Shown: one piece after another, positions 7,949 through 15,393 of the stretch | Position numbering within the stretch: position 1 is the stretch's first letter | How the letters are laid out: each line of letters opens with the position of its first letter | NCBI GenBank assembly: GCA_024654125.1 | Contig: JANLIC010000032.1 | Span: forward strand, 1-32,939 | Length of the DNA stretch: 32,939 bases | Direction of reading: 5' to 3' | From: Sulfuricaulis sp. | GTDB lineage: Bacteria; Pseudomonadota; Gammaproteobacteria; Acidiferrobacterales; Sulfurifustaceae | Notes under the pieces: model-generated | Database searches by the model: none | Told to the model about the DNA's origin: nothing | The model's input: only the letters and a program-made list of their open reading frames with translations | Program-made: the position numbers and the translations under genes

Positions 7949-8586
7949 GCATACACCTCGCTGAAGGAATCCAGGCAGGCCAGCGGGCCGTGTTCGACCA
8001 GCAGCTCGCGTGCGTGCACGCCATAGGTCACGGCAAGACTGTCCATGCCGACATGGCGCGCCATCTGCATGTCATAAGTGGTGTCCCCCACCATCAACGC
8101 CTGCTCCGCATTGAGCCCGGTCTGCTCCAGAATATCCTCCAGCATGCGTGGATGCGGTTTGGACAATGCCTCGTCGGCACAACGCGTGGCGCAGAAAAGA
8201 TGCGCCGTGCCGGTATCGCGCAACACGCGGTCCAGTCCGCGGCGCGCCTTGCCGGTCGCGATCGCCAGCAGGCGGCCCTGCGCCACCAGCGACTCCAGCC
8301 CCGCGCGCACGCCCGGGAACAGCGGCATGTCGGTCTGGTCGAGATGCAGAAAATGCTGGCGATAACGCTCCACCACCTGTGCGCGTGTCCCGGCATCCAC
8401 CTGCGGCAGCAACGTCGCGACTGCCTCCGAAAGACCGAGGCCGATAACATGACGCGTGGCGTCTTCGCCGGGAGGCGGCGCGCCCACGTCGTCCACCGCC
8501 GCCGTGAAGCAGCGCACGATCTTGGCGATGGAGTCCATGAGCGTTCCGTCCCAATCGAAAACTATCAATTCACGACTTTGTTTCAT
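7900..8586 (-). CDS. HAD-superfamily hydrolase, phosphoglycolate-phosphatase (Gph) like
   Basis: This 228-residue HAD phosphatase has motif I FDWDGTLMDS (nucleophile Asp11, acid Asp13), motif II in AIATGKA, motif III Lys in ALSKPHPRMLEDIL and motif IV VGDTTYDMQMA, with an alpha-helical C1 cap between motifs I and II. It is the family partner always found between rluC and sppA in Pseudomonas-type genomes; substrate is not proven, with phosphoglycolate or another small phosphate ester being likely. Its ATG overlaps the last 17 bp of rluC (the rluC stop is inside the HAD codons), implying translational coupling. Its 3' end overlaps the Rieske start. Family certain, exact substrate not. Confidence 0.92.
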   Translation of the reverse strand: MKQSRELIVFDWDGTLMDSIAKIVRCFTAAVDDVGAPPPGEDATRHVIGLGLSEAVATLLPQVDAGTRAQVVERYRQHFLHLDQTDMPLFPGVRAGLESLVAQGRLLAIATGKARRGLDRVLRDTGTAHLFCATRCADEALSKPHPRMLEDILEQTGLNAEQALMVGDTTYDMQMARHVGMDSLAVTYGVHARELLVEHGPLACLDSFSEVYAWLQQANGLSSAAAAN

Positions 8587-9541
8587 GCGTCAGGCGTTCG
8601 AGTAGCGAAGAAAGTTCGGCGGGAAGCGGGGCCTCCACATCCATTTTACTAGCGTTCACCGGGTGCGCGAATCGCAGCCGGTGGGCGTGCAGAAACATGC
8701 GCTTCAAACCCAACCGCTGCAGGCGCCGGTTGAATTCGCGATCACCGTATTTGTCGTCCCCGGCAATGGGATGACCCACATGGGCCGCGTGCACTCGTGC
8801 CTGATGAGTGCGCCCGGTGAGCAGCCGGATTTCCATGAGCGAGGCCGAGCCGAAGCGTTGCTGTGGTACGAAATGGCTCTCCGCCTCGCGGCCGTTCTCG
8901 GATACCTCCACCATGCGCTCGCCCGAACGCGGACGGTTCTTCTCCAGTGACGCCCTGACCTGGCGTGCGCCGCCGCGCCAGGCGCCCGCGACCAGGGCGA
9001 GATAGCGCTTTTCCATTTTGCCGTCGCGCAACATCCGGTGCAGCGCCATCAACGCCGGCCGGCTCTTGGCCAGCAGCAGGCACCCCGAGGTGTCACGATC
9101 CAGGCGGTGAGCCAGTTCCAGGAATGGCGCCTGCGGTCGCAGGCCTCGCAGAGCTTCGATCAGACCCACGCCGACACCGCTCCCGGCATGCACGGCCAGC
9201 CCTGCTGGCTTGTTGACCACCATCAGGTCATCATCTTCATGGAGGATCCGTGGCAACAACCAGGCAAAAGTTTCAGCATTCGCGGCTTTGAGTAATGGAG
9301 GCGCCTGGCGCAAAGGTGGTATCCGCACCACGTCTCCCACTTCCAGACGGTAATCCGGCCGCGCCCGGCTCTTGTTGATCCGGACTTCGCCTTTGCGCAG
9401 AATTCTGTAAATGCGGCTTTTGGGGACACCCTTGAGGATAGCGATCAGAAAATTGTCCAATCGCTGGCCGGCGCGGGTTTCATCGATTTCGAGGTAACGC
9501 ACGGTGGGGGCGGACCGCCCGACCACATCGGGGGGGTGCAT
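8570..9541 (-). CDS. rluC: 23S rRNA pseudouridine synthase RluC
   Basis: RluC isomerises uridines 955, 2504 and 2580 (E. coli numbering) of 23S rRNA. The protein has an N-terminal S4 RNA-binding domain (AGQRLDNFLIAILKGVPKSR then YRILRKGEVRINK) and a catalytic domain with the signature HRLDRDTSG, the Asp being the nucleophile, plus RTHQARVHAAHVGHPIAGDD. Starting at the ATG at 9541, with GAGG seven bases upstream, gives 323 residues, close to E. coli RluC (319). The frame stays open to 9715 and beyond, but those codons translate a REP-like repeat and have no good ribosome site. It is divergent from rne, the standard arrangement, and overlaps the HAD gene downstream. Confidence 0.93.
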   Translation of the reverse strand: MHPPDVVGRSAPTVRYLEIDETRAGQRLDNFLIAILKGVPKSRIYRILRKGEVRINKSRARPDYRLEVGDVVRIPPLRQAPPLLKAANAETFAWLLPRILHEDDDLMVVNKPAGLAVHAGSGVGVGLIEALRGLRPQAPFLELAHRLDRDTSGCLLLAKSRPALMALHRMLRDGKMEKRYLALVAGAWRGGARQVRASLEKNRPRSGERMVEVSENGREAESHFVPQQRFGSASLMEIRLLTGRTHQARVHAAHVGHPIAGDDKYGDREFNRRLQRLGLKRMFLHAHRLRFAHPVNASKMDVEAPLPAELSSLLERLTHETKS

Positions 9542-9576
9542 TGCGCCCTCGGACCGGGCGGTCTCACCCACATCCT

Positions 9577-9642
9577 CACTCCCTCTCTCAGATGGAGAGG
9601 ATTCCCTCACCCCGGCCCCTCTCCCGCTTGCGGAAGAGGGGA
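9577..9642. repeat. REP-like palindrome in the rluC leader
   Basis: CCCCTCTCCCGCTTGCGG at 9616-9633 is followed by AAGAGGGG, closing a hairpin, and CCTCTC/GAGAGG flank it on the left at about 9581-9600. The CCCTCACCCCGGCCCCTCTC wording is a common GC-rich REP type in proteobacteria. It lies 36 bp upstream of the chosen rluC start and would be translated if a more distant start were used. Confidence 0.7.
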
Positions 9643-9735
9643 GTTTTGTAAGATTGGAGCCGTTGCGACCCTTGGCCGCGGGTTTATGAATACCGGGGTC
9701 TACGGCCTTTTTCATGCCGGCGCGATAATAACAGA

Positions 9736-9765
9736 TTGCTGCTGGGCCATTTGGTTTGCTATAGT
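9736..9765 (+). promoter_or_regulatory. Candidate rne promoter
   Basis: TTGCTG (9736-9741), an 18-base spacer and TATAGT (9760-9765) form a plausible promoter: good -10, weak -35. It would give rne a leader of roughly 470 bases. Overlap with the rluC candidate through the palindromic CTATAG suggests competing divergent transcription. Confidence 0.4.
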
Positions 9766-9787
9766 GCAGATGCGTGCTTTCAGTTAA
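9758..9787 (-). promoter_or_regulatory. Candidate rluC promoter
   Basis: On the minus strand TTAACT (9787-9782), an 18-base spacer and TATAGC (9763-9758) form a moderate promoter that shares its -10 hexamer with the rne candidate on the other strand. The transcript would run through the REP-like palindrome before the rluC start. Confidence 0.35.
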
Positions 9788-10239
9788 TTCTATGAGTTTA
9801 ACGCAAGCATAAGAAACGCAACGGTTTTTTTGCGCCAGCTTTAGCCGGCGCGGGCCTTTCCGTACCGTTGTCCACCGGCCAACATATTTCCGGTGTCTTA
9901 GACTTAAAGCGGACCGAGCCCGAAATGGGTAACACGCCTCTCCCCTATTTCCTGTAGAGGCGTACGGATTAGACGCTCCACATTGAGCGAGCACCTGCCG
10001 ATATCAGCACAGGCAGACGACGCGTGGGACAGCAAATACCTGTTCACGGCGTACTTAAAGTCTGAATTGCAAATCCGCGCACCGTGTTTTGAGGCGCGGA
10101 ACCAAAGGTAGAGGGTCCCCGTCTTACATCAGGGCGGCCTCTGCACCCTGTCGGCAGGACGAGGTTCCACCATGTCGCGCTGAAACAACAGCACGGGTGG
10201 GGCTGCGCGCCAAACCGGGCGTCGGGGACATTAAAAACA

Positions 10240-12627
10240 ATGAAGCGCATTCTTTTTAACGCAACTCATCCCGAGGAGTTGCGGTTGGCTGTGGTCGAAG
10301 GGCAGAAATTGCTCGATCTCGACATCGAATCCTCCACCTACCAGCAGAAAAAAGGAAACATCTACAAGGGCAAAATTACCCGTGTGGAACCGAGTCTGGA
10401 GGCCGCTTTCGTGGACTACGGTTCCGAACGCCAGGGCTTCCTGCCCCTCAAGGAAATTTCCCGCCTCTACTTTCAGGATTACAGCGAACGCACCCCGATG
10501 AGCCAGGTGCGCATCAAGGACGTGATCCGGGAAGATCAGGAATTGATCGTCCAGGTGGACAAGGAAGAGCGTGGCACCAAAGGGGCGGCTTTGACCACTT
10601 TCATCAGTCTGGCCGGCCGTTACCTGGTGCTGATGCCGAATAACCCCAAGGGCGGCGGCATCTCGCGACGCATCGAGGGCGAAGATCGCGCAGAACTCCG
10701 TGAGGCCATGGGTCAGCTCAAGCTGCCCGATGACTACTCGGTTATCGCCCGCACCGCCGGCATTGGCCGCTCGGCCGAGGAATTGCAGTGGGACCTCGAC
10801 TACTTGACCCACCTCTGGGATGCCATCTACAAGGCCTCGCAGGAACGCGCCGCGCCCTTCCTGATCTACCAGGAAAGCAACCTGGTGGTGCGCGCCACCC
10901 GTGATTACCTCAAGGCCGACATCGGCGACATCATGGTGGATAACCCGGAAATTCACGAACGCATGTTGAAATTCATGCAACAAGTAGCGCCGCAATTTCT
11001 GGACAAGCTTAAGCTGTACCAAGACGAGACGCCGCTGTTCTCACGCTTCCAGATCGAACACCAGATCGAGTCGGCCTTTTCGCGCGAAGTGCGCCTGGAA
11101 TCGGGCGGTGCGGTTGTGTTCGACAAGACTGAGGCGCTGGTCACGATTGATGTAAATTCGGCGCGCGCCACCAAGGGTGCCGACATTGAGGAGACCGCGC
11201 TCAACACCAACCTGGAAGCGGCAGAAGAAATCGCCCGCCAGCTGCGCCTGCGAGATCTTGGCGGCCTGATCGTCATTGACTTCATCGACATGACCCCCGA
11301 GCGCAGCCGCCGCGAGGTGGAAAACCGCCTGTTCGAATCACTCAAAATGGACCGCGCCCGCACCCAAGTGGGACGGATTTCGCGGTTCGGCCTGCTCGAG
11401 ATGTCGCGCCAGCGTCTGCGTCCATCGCTCGGCGAATCTTCCAGCCTGATCTGCCCGCGCTGCCGCGGCACCGGACACATCCGCAGCATTCAGTCCTCCG
11501 CGCTCTCGATCCTGCGCATGATCCAGGAGGAGGCCATGAAGGAAAATACCGCGGCCGTGCATGTTCATCTGCCGATCGACACCGCGACCTACCTGTTGAA
11601 CGAAAAGCGCATGGAGATCAGCGCCATCGAATCGCGCATCGGCACCCCGATCATGGTCATTGCGCTGTCGGACATGGAAACGCCGCACTATCACATCCGC
11701 CGCCTGCGGATCGATGAATATGAGGCCGAGGCCGATGTCCCCAGCTACGAGATCGACCTCGTCGAAGAAGAAGAGGAGGACGAGAGAAAACCATCCCAGC
11801 CAGCCGCTGACGCCGCCGAAGCGGAGAAGCCCGTGATCGGACCGCTCACCCACGCCGCGGCTCCACCAGAACGACCGAAGGCGGCCGTCAAAGGTGGCGG
11901 CATTATTAAAAAGTTCATCTCCGGCATTTTCGGGAAAAACCAAGACGAGGCACTGAAAGCGCCGCCGGCGGCAACGCGTCCGGCGCGCCAACACCAGCCG
12001 CACCGCGGGCATGGCGGCGGGCGTCCGCCTCATCGCCCTCCCCATGGCCAACGCCATGAGCGGCATGAACGTCAAGCACATCCCGACCGCCGCCCCGGCG
12101 GCCAGAGTCAGGGCCAGGACCGTAACCGTCCGCGGCCACCGCAGCCTCCACAGGCTGCTGGCAGTTCCGGTCCCAGTCCCAGCCCCGGTAACGATGCCAA
12201 CCTGTCCCAACGCGAACGGCCTGAAGGCAGTGGTGGGCGGCGCCGGCGCCGTGGCCGCCGTCGCGGGCGGGGCCAGGAAAGCCGGCCGCCACAGGATCGG
12301 CAGAATCCTAACGCGCGTAACGGCGAAGTAGCCTCGAACCGCCCGCCTGAGAATCCGTCACGGGAATCGCACCACCCGCAGGAGGAAAGGCCGCGTGCCC
12401 CGGAGGCGGCGGGTGGAAGCGCCACGGGAACAATCACGGGCAACGAGCCAACCGTGTCGTCCTGGGACAAGGCACCGGAACAGAATGGCGGCTGGCATAC
12501 GCCCTCGACGGGCCCAGACGATCGCGAGACGCATCAGGGTTCCGACAGCGGCGAGTCCGCTCCCAAGCCGGAACTGGTTCAGGTCGAAACCCGATTTGAT
12601 GGCGACGACGACAAAGGCAACAAGTAA
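10240..12627 (+). CDS. rne: Ribonuclease E
   Basis: RNase E is the endonuclease that initiates mRNA decay and matures rRNA and tRNA, and it scaffolds the degradosome at the inner membrane. The N-terminal catalytic half (1-500) has the S1 domain, the 5' sensor, the metal-binding Asp304 in [13 protein letters not shown] and Asp347 in LIVIDFIDM, and the zinc-link [11 protein letters not shown] (Cys405, Cys408), all at positions like E. coli. The C-terminal half is disordered and species-specific: an acidic run near 509-515, an amphipathic segment [11 protein letters not shown] (555-565) that probably anchors to the membrane, then Pro/Arg/His-rich RNA-binding stretches with a [14 protein letters not shown] box near 680. 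Total length (795) is shorter than E. coli (1061), as in many gammaproteobacteria. It ends at a strong terminator. Confidence 0.96.
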   Translation: MKRILFNATHPEELRLAVVEGQKLLDLDIESSTYQQKKGNIYKGKITRVEPSLEAAFVDYGSERQGFLPLKEISRLYFQDYSERTPMSQVRIKDVIREDQELIVQVDKEERGTKGAALTTFISLAGRYLVLMPNNPKGGGISRRIEGEDRAELREAMGQLKLPDDYSVIARTAGIGRSAEELQWDLDYLTHLWDAIYKASQERAAPFLIYQESNLVVRATRDYLKADIGDIMVDNPEIHERMLKFMQQVAPQFLDKLKLYQDETPLFSRFQIEHQIESAFSREVRLESGGAVVFDKTEALVTIDVNSARATKGADIEETALNTNLEAAEEIARQLRLRDLGGLIVIDFIDMTPERSRREVENRLFESLKMDRARTQVGRISRFGLLEMSRQRLRPSLGESSSLICPRCRGTGHIRSIQSSALSILRMIQEEAMKENTAAVHVHLPIDTATYLLNEKRMEISAIESRIGTPIMVIALSDMETPHYHIRRLRIDEYEAEADVPSYEIDLVEEEEEDERKPSQPAADAAEAEKPVIGPLTHAAAPPERPKAAVKGGGIIKKFISGIFGKNQDEALKAPPAATRPARQHQPHRGHGGGRPPHRPPHGQRHERHERQAHPDRRPGGQSQGQDRNRPRPPQPPQAAGSSGPSPSPGNDANLSQRERPEGSGGRRRRRGRRRGRGQESRPPQDRQNPNARNGEVASNRPPENPSRESHHPQEERPRAPEAAGGSATGTITGNEPTVSSWDKAPEQNGGWHTPSTGPDDRETHQGSDSGESAPKPELVQVETRFDGDDDKGNK

Positions 12628-12659
12628 ACAAGAAACCCGCCTTCCGGCGGGTTTCTTGT
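12628..12659. terminator. Bidirectional intrinsic terminator between rne and the tyrosine phosphatase gene
   Basis: ACAAGAAACCCGCC (12628-12641) pairs perfectly over 14 bp with 12646-12659 around a TTCC loop, with T-rich sequence on the right arm and A-rich on the left. It serves both converging transcripts; the phosphatase stop codon begins two bases after it. Confidence 0.93.
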
Positions 12660-12660
12660 A

Positions 12661-13140
12661 TCAGGCCCGCAGCCGGGCGCGCCGGATTTCATCGAGCAGA
12701 CCCTGCGCGGCATCCTCGATCATGTCGAGCACACGATCGAAACCGCCCGCTCCACCGAAATACGGGTCGGGTACCTCTTGTTCCGGGCGGCTCGGGGCGA
12801 ACTCCATGAACAGCCGGATGCGGGTTTCCAGACCCGACGGACAGACTTCGAGCAGGTTTTCGTAGTTCTCCCGATCCATGGCCAGAACGTAATCGAAGCT
12901 TTCGATATCGCCGGCCACGGCCCGGCGCCCCCGCAAACGACTGATGTCAATGCCACGGCGCACGCACGCGGCCTGGGCGCGCTCATCCGGCGGTTCACCA
13001 ATGTGATAAGCGTGTGTACCCGCCGAATCAATTTCAAATTGATGTTCGAGCTTATGTTCGCACACTAATTTTCGAAAAACACCCTCCGCCGTCGGCGAGC
13101 GACAGATATTACCGAGACATACAAACAACACTCGCACCAT
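12661..13140 (-). CDS. Low-molecular-weight protein tyrosine phosphatase
   Basis: This 159-residue enzyme has the LMW-PTP active-site loop near its N-terminus, VLFVCLGNICRSPTAEG (nucleophile Cys8, Arg14, Ser15), and the general-acid Asp in VPDPYFGG near the C-terminus. Family members dephosphorylate tyrosine kinases such as Wzc or other targets. Start: the ATG at 13140 has GGAG seven bases upstream, better than the in-frame TTG two codons earlier. It closes the envelope cluster, following kdsB as in Pseudomonas-type genomes; the murB that usually comes next is absent here, and rne follows across the terminator. The physiological substrate is unknown. Confidence 0.94.
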   Translation of the reverse strand: MVRVLFVCLGNICRSPTAEGVFRKLVCEHKLEHQFEIDSAGTHAYHIGEPPDERAQAACVRRGIDISRLRGRRAVAGDIESFDYVLAMDRENYENLLEVCPSGLETRIRLFMEFAPSRPEQEVPDPYFGGAGGFDRVLDMIEDAAQGLLDEIRRARLRA

Positions 13141-13160
13141 AATCAAACTCCAATAAAAGC

Positions 13161-13253
13161 AACCGCAGATGAACGCGGATGAACGCGGATAAAATAAATG
13201 AACTGGTCTACAGTTCTTTTAAATCTGCGTTTATCTGCGTTTATCTGCGGTTT
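13161..13253. repeat. Palindromic intergenic repeat, CGCAGATAAACGC family, copy 2
   Basis: The left arm, 13161-13190, consists of ACCGCAGATGAACGCGGATG plus another GAACGCGGAT unit; the right arm, 13224-13253, is TCTGCGTTTATCTGCGTTTA plus TCTGCGGTTT. The arms are near-perfect complements of about 30 bp. The right arm runs into the kdsB 3' end, supplying its last codons and stop. Confidence 0.88.
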
Positions 13254-13989
13254 CAAAATATTTCCTAACTCTCTCCAGATCCTCCGGCGTGTCCACGCCG
13301 GCCTCGGGCAGGTCGCGTGTCTCATGCACCACTATCCGTTCACCGTGCCACAGGACACGCAGTTGTTCGAGCTGTTCCGCTTCCTCCGGCGGACAGGGCG
13401 GCCACGACGCATAGCGCCGGATGAATCCGCCACGGTAGGCATACAGGCCGATATGGCGAAACGCCTGAACTTCTCCGCCGCCTTTTCCGGCCATGATCTC
13501 GCGCGGCCAGGGAATGGCGGCGCGGCTGAAGTACAAGGCATAACCCTCGGCATCGCGGACGACCTTGACCACATGGGGATTCGTCAGCGTCTCGCGATCA
13601 TGGAGGGCGTGGCAGGCTGTAGCGACCTGCGCGTCTTTGTGGAACGCCAGCTTGTCCGCCACTTCGCGTATCAGCTGCGGCGGCATCAGCGGTTCGTCCC
13701 CCTGCAGGTTTATCACGATTTCATCGGAGCCGATGGCTAGCTTCTCGATGACCTCGGCCAGCCGGTCCGTCCCCGAACGATGCCCGGTTGACGTCATAAC
13801 CGCGCGCGCGCCAAAGTTCTCAGCCGCCCGGCGCACGCGTTCGTCGTCTGTGGCAATAATTATTTCCGTGGCACCGCTCTTGACGGCACTATCGTAGACC
13901 CGCTGGATCAGTGGGCGTCCGGCAACGTCCGCCAGCGGTTTTCCTGGCAGACGGGTCGAGGCATAACGCGCGGGGATGATAAGAATCAT
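13231..13989 (-). CDS. kdsB: 3-deoxy-manno-octulosonate cytidylyltransferase (CMP-KDO synthetase)
   Basis: KdsB activates KDO to CMP-KDO for the LPS inner core, in the cytoplasm. The 252-residue protein begins ILIIPARYASTRLPGKPLAD, the nucleotide-binding loop, and has VINLQGDEPLMPP, ATACHALHD and YFSRAAIPWPR, all diagnostic. The C-terminus, after the normal LERVRKYF, reads ETADKRR, which is translation of the neighbouring palindromic repeat up to a stop within it; the extra residues are unlikely to affect catalysis. The ATG at 13989 lies about 10 bp below another copy of the same repeat and has no obvious ribosome site. It is co-oriented with trm112 and lpxK upstream. Confidence 0.95.
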   Translation of the reverse strand: MILIIPARYASTRLPGKPLADVAGRPLIQRVYDSAVKSGATEIIIATDDERVRRAAENFGARAVMTSTGHRSGTDRLAEVIEKLAIGSDEIVINLQGDEPLMPPQLIREVADKLAFHKDAQVATACHALHDRETLTNPHVVKVVRDAEGYALYFSRAAIPWPREIMAGKGGGEVQAFRHIGLYAYRGGFIRRYASWPPCPPEEAEQLEQLRVLWHGERIVVHETRDLPEAGVDTPEDLERVRKYFETADKRR

Positions 13990-13999
13990 ATGATTTTTT

Positions 14000-14107
14000 G
14001 AACGCAGATAAACGCGGATATATCAAGAGAAGAACACAGAATGATTCGGGCTAACTCGCTTATAACTGCGTTTATCATTTATCAAATATCTGCGTCCATC
14101 TGCGTTC
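14000..14107. repeat. Palindromic intergenic repeat, CGCAGATAAACGC family, copy 3
   Basis: The left arm, GAACGCAGATAAACGCGGAT at 14000-14019, pairs with ATCTGCGTCCATCTGCGTTC at 14088-14107 with few mismatches; the middle is AT-rich. It fills the whole gap between trm112 and kdsB. Confidence 0.85.
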
Positions 14108-14112
14108 CAGAA

Positions 14113-14295
14113 TTATTTAGGAAGCTCTTCTTCCGCCACCTGGCGTGCCTCGTCCTCCAGCATGACGGGAATGTCATCCCGAATCGGATAGGCCAAATGG
14201 TCGACCTTGCAAACCAGTTCGGATTTTTTCTTGTCGTAGATCAGCGGTCCCTTGCACGCCGGGCAAACCAGGATGTCGAGCAGTTTTTTATCCAC
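14113..14295 (-). CDS. ycaR: Trm112 family protein (YcaR)
   Basis: This 60-residue protein belongs to the Trm112/YcaR family (UPF0434). It reads [14 protein letters not shown], then a second region [20 protein letters not shown], i.e. the short zinc-ribbon-like fold where the Cys positions are only partly kept in bacteria (CPAC plus one Cys). Eukaryotic Trm112 activates methyltransferases; the role of bacterial YcaR is unsettled. The start overlaps the lpxK stop by 8 bp, so the two are translationally coupled, and the lpxK-ycaR-kdsB order is conserved in gammaproteobacteria. The length is normal. Confidence 0.94.
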   Translation of the reverse strand: MDKKLLDILVCPACKGPLIYDKKKSELVCKVDHLAYPIRDDIPVMLEDEARQVAEEELPK

Positions 14296-15271
14296 GCCAT
14301 TTCTCCTTGAGTTCTTGCCATAATTGTTCGCCGATGCGCGGGTCTGGCCTGGCTTCGACCATCAGGTACCATACATGGTCGCCCGCGAAGCGCTCGCATT
14401 TTACCGCATCTTTATGGGTCATGATCACCGGGCGGTTGTCCGAAAAACGGATATCCTGTGGCGTGAAGCGGTGGTGGTCGGGAAACGGGTGCTCGATGAT
14501 TTCGATGTCCAAGCGCCGCAGGTGCGCAAAAAATCTCGCCGGGTTGCCGATGCCGGCCACGGCATGGACGGTTTCGCCCCGGAACGCTCCGGTCGAGGCG
14601 TAAGCCTCCGGCAGATTCACCCGGCACAGGCCGATATCCTCCAGTGGCATGCCAAGCTCGCCTTCCCGCGGCGGGCCGGTCACCACGCGCAGCGAAACAT
14701 CGCGCAAGCGGCTGAGCGGTTCGCGCAACGGTCCGGCCGGCAGGCAGAAGCCGTTCCCGAAGCGGCGCGCGCCATCGATCACGGCGATTTCAATGTCGCG
14801 CGCCAGGCGCAGGTGTTGCAGGCCATCGTCGCTCACGATCACGTCACAGCGATGCTCGCGAATCAGGTATTGCGCCCCGCGCACGCGATCCGGGTCGGCC
14901 GCCACCGGGCACTCGCTTTGACGCGCCAGCATTACCGCCTCGTCACCGACCACGTCGGGATCATGGATCGGCGACACGCCATGCGGCCAGTCCGCAGCAC
15001 TCCCGCCATAACCACGCAGGACAATCCCCGGGCGCATGCCCTTTTGCCGCAGAAAGCTCGCCAGCCACAGGACCAGTGGCGTCTTGCCACTGCCACCCAC
15101 CGTAATATTGCCAACGACGATAACCGGAACCGGCAGTTTCACCGGGGCGATAAAGCCGAAGCGGTACAGGCCCCGGCGCATCAGAATCAGCAAACAGTAC
15201 ACCCAGCTCACAGGGCGCAGCAGCTGGCTAAGGGGTGTCTTGTGATACCAATGCTGCTCCAGCCAGCGCAT
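14288..15271 (-). CDS. lpxK: Tetraacyldisaccharide 4'-kinase LpxK
   Basis: LpxK phosphorylates the 4' position of the lipid A disaccharide precursor at the inner membrane, using ATP. The N-terminus [14 protein letters not shown] is followed by a hydrophobic membrane-associating stretch, then the P-loop [13 protein letters not shown] (about 54-65), [26 protein letters not shown] and MTHKDAVKC, all standard. The ATG at 15271 gives 327 residues, matching E. coli (328); reading further upstream would translate the palindromic repeat. No good Shine-Dalgarno is visible at this start. It sits between msbA and ycaR. The final step before KDO transfer links it with kdsB downstream. Confidence 0.95.
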   Translation of the reverse strand: MRWLEQHWYHKTPLSQLLRPVSWVYCLLILMRRGLYRFGFIAPVKLPVPVIVVGNITVGGSGKTPLVLWLASFLRQKGMRPGIVLRGYGGSAADWPHGVSPIHDPDVVGDEAVMLARQSECPVAADPDRVRGAQYLIREHRCDVIVSDDGLQHLRLARDIEIAVIDGARRFGNGFCLPAGPLREPLSRLRDVSLRVVTGPPREGELGMPLEDIGLCRVNLPEAYASTGAFRGETVHAVAGIGNPARFFAHLRRLDIEIIEHPFPDHHRFTPQDIRFSDNRPVIMTHKDAVKCERFAGDHVWYLMVEARPDPRIGEQLWQELKEKWRG

Positions 15272-15286
15272 TGTTAATTTTTCTGG

Positions 15287-15392
15287 GACCGCAGATACAC
15301 GCAAATATTCAATAATGATAAACGCCGATATAAGCGAGCTACTCGAATCAATCTGCGTCCATCTCTTAATATGTCCGCGTTCATCTGCGGTC
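15287..15392. repeat. Palindromic intergenic repeat, CGCAGATAAACGC family, copy 4
   Basis: GACCGCAGATACACGC at 15287-15302 pairs with the right arm ending GTTCATCTGCGGTC (15379-15392). The interior has two more partial units. It fills the msbA-lpxK gap; the msbA stop (15394-15396) follows within two bases of the arm. Confidence 0.82.
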
Positions 15393-15393
15393 C

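Larger units (their letters stand above)
9542..10239. other. rluC-rne divergent region with long structured rne leader
   Basis: This 698-bp stretch has no convincing protein gene. It contains the REP-like palindrome (9577-9642), a pair of overlapping divergent promoter candidates near 9736-9787, and about 470 bases of probable rne 5' untranslated RNA. Clear hairpins in the leader include ACGCCTCT (9934-9941) with AGAGGCGT (9956-9963), and TCCGCGC (10074-10080) with GCGCGGA (10094-10100). In E. coli the rne leader folds into hairpins cut by RNase E itself, giving autoregulation; a similar role here is inference from position, length and structure. A short minus-strand open frame near 10044-10250 lacks any family signal. 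Confidence 0.55.

Noticed and set aside
9716-9994. Longer RluC starting near 9994
   Set aside because: It would translate the divergent promoter region and the REP-like palindrome and exceed the family length by about 150 residues.
10044-10250. Minus-strand open frame in the rne leader
   Set aside because: No ribosome site, no homology pattern, and the region has a better explanation as structured leader RNA.
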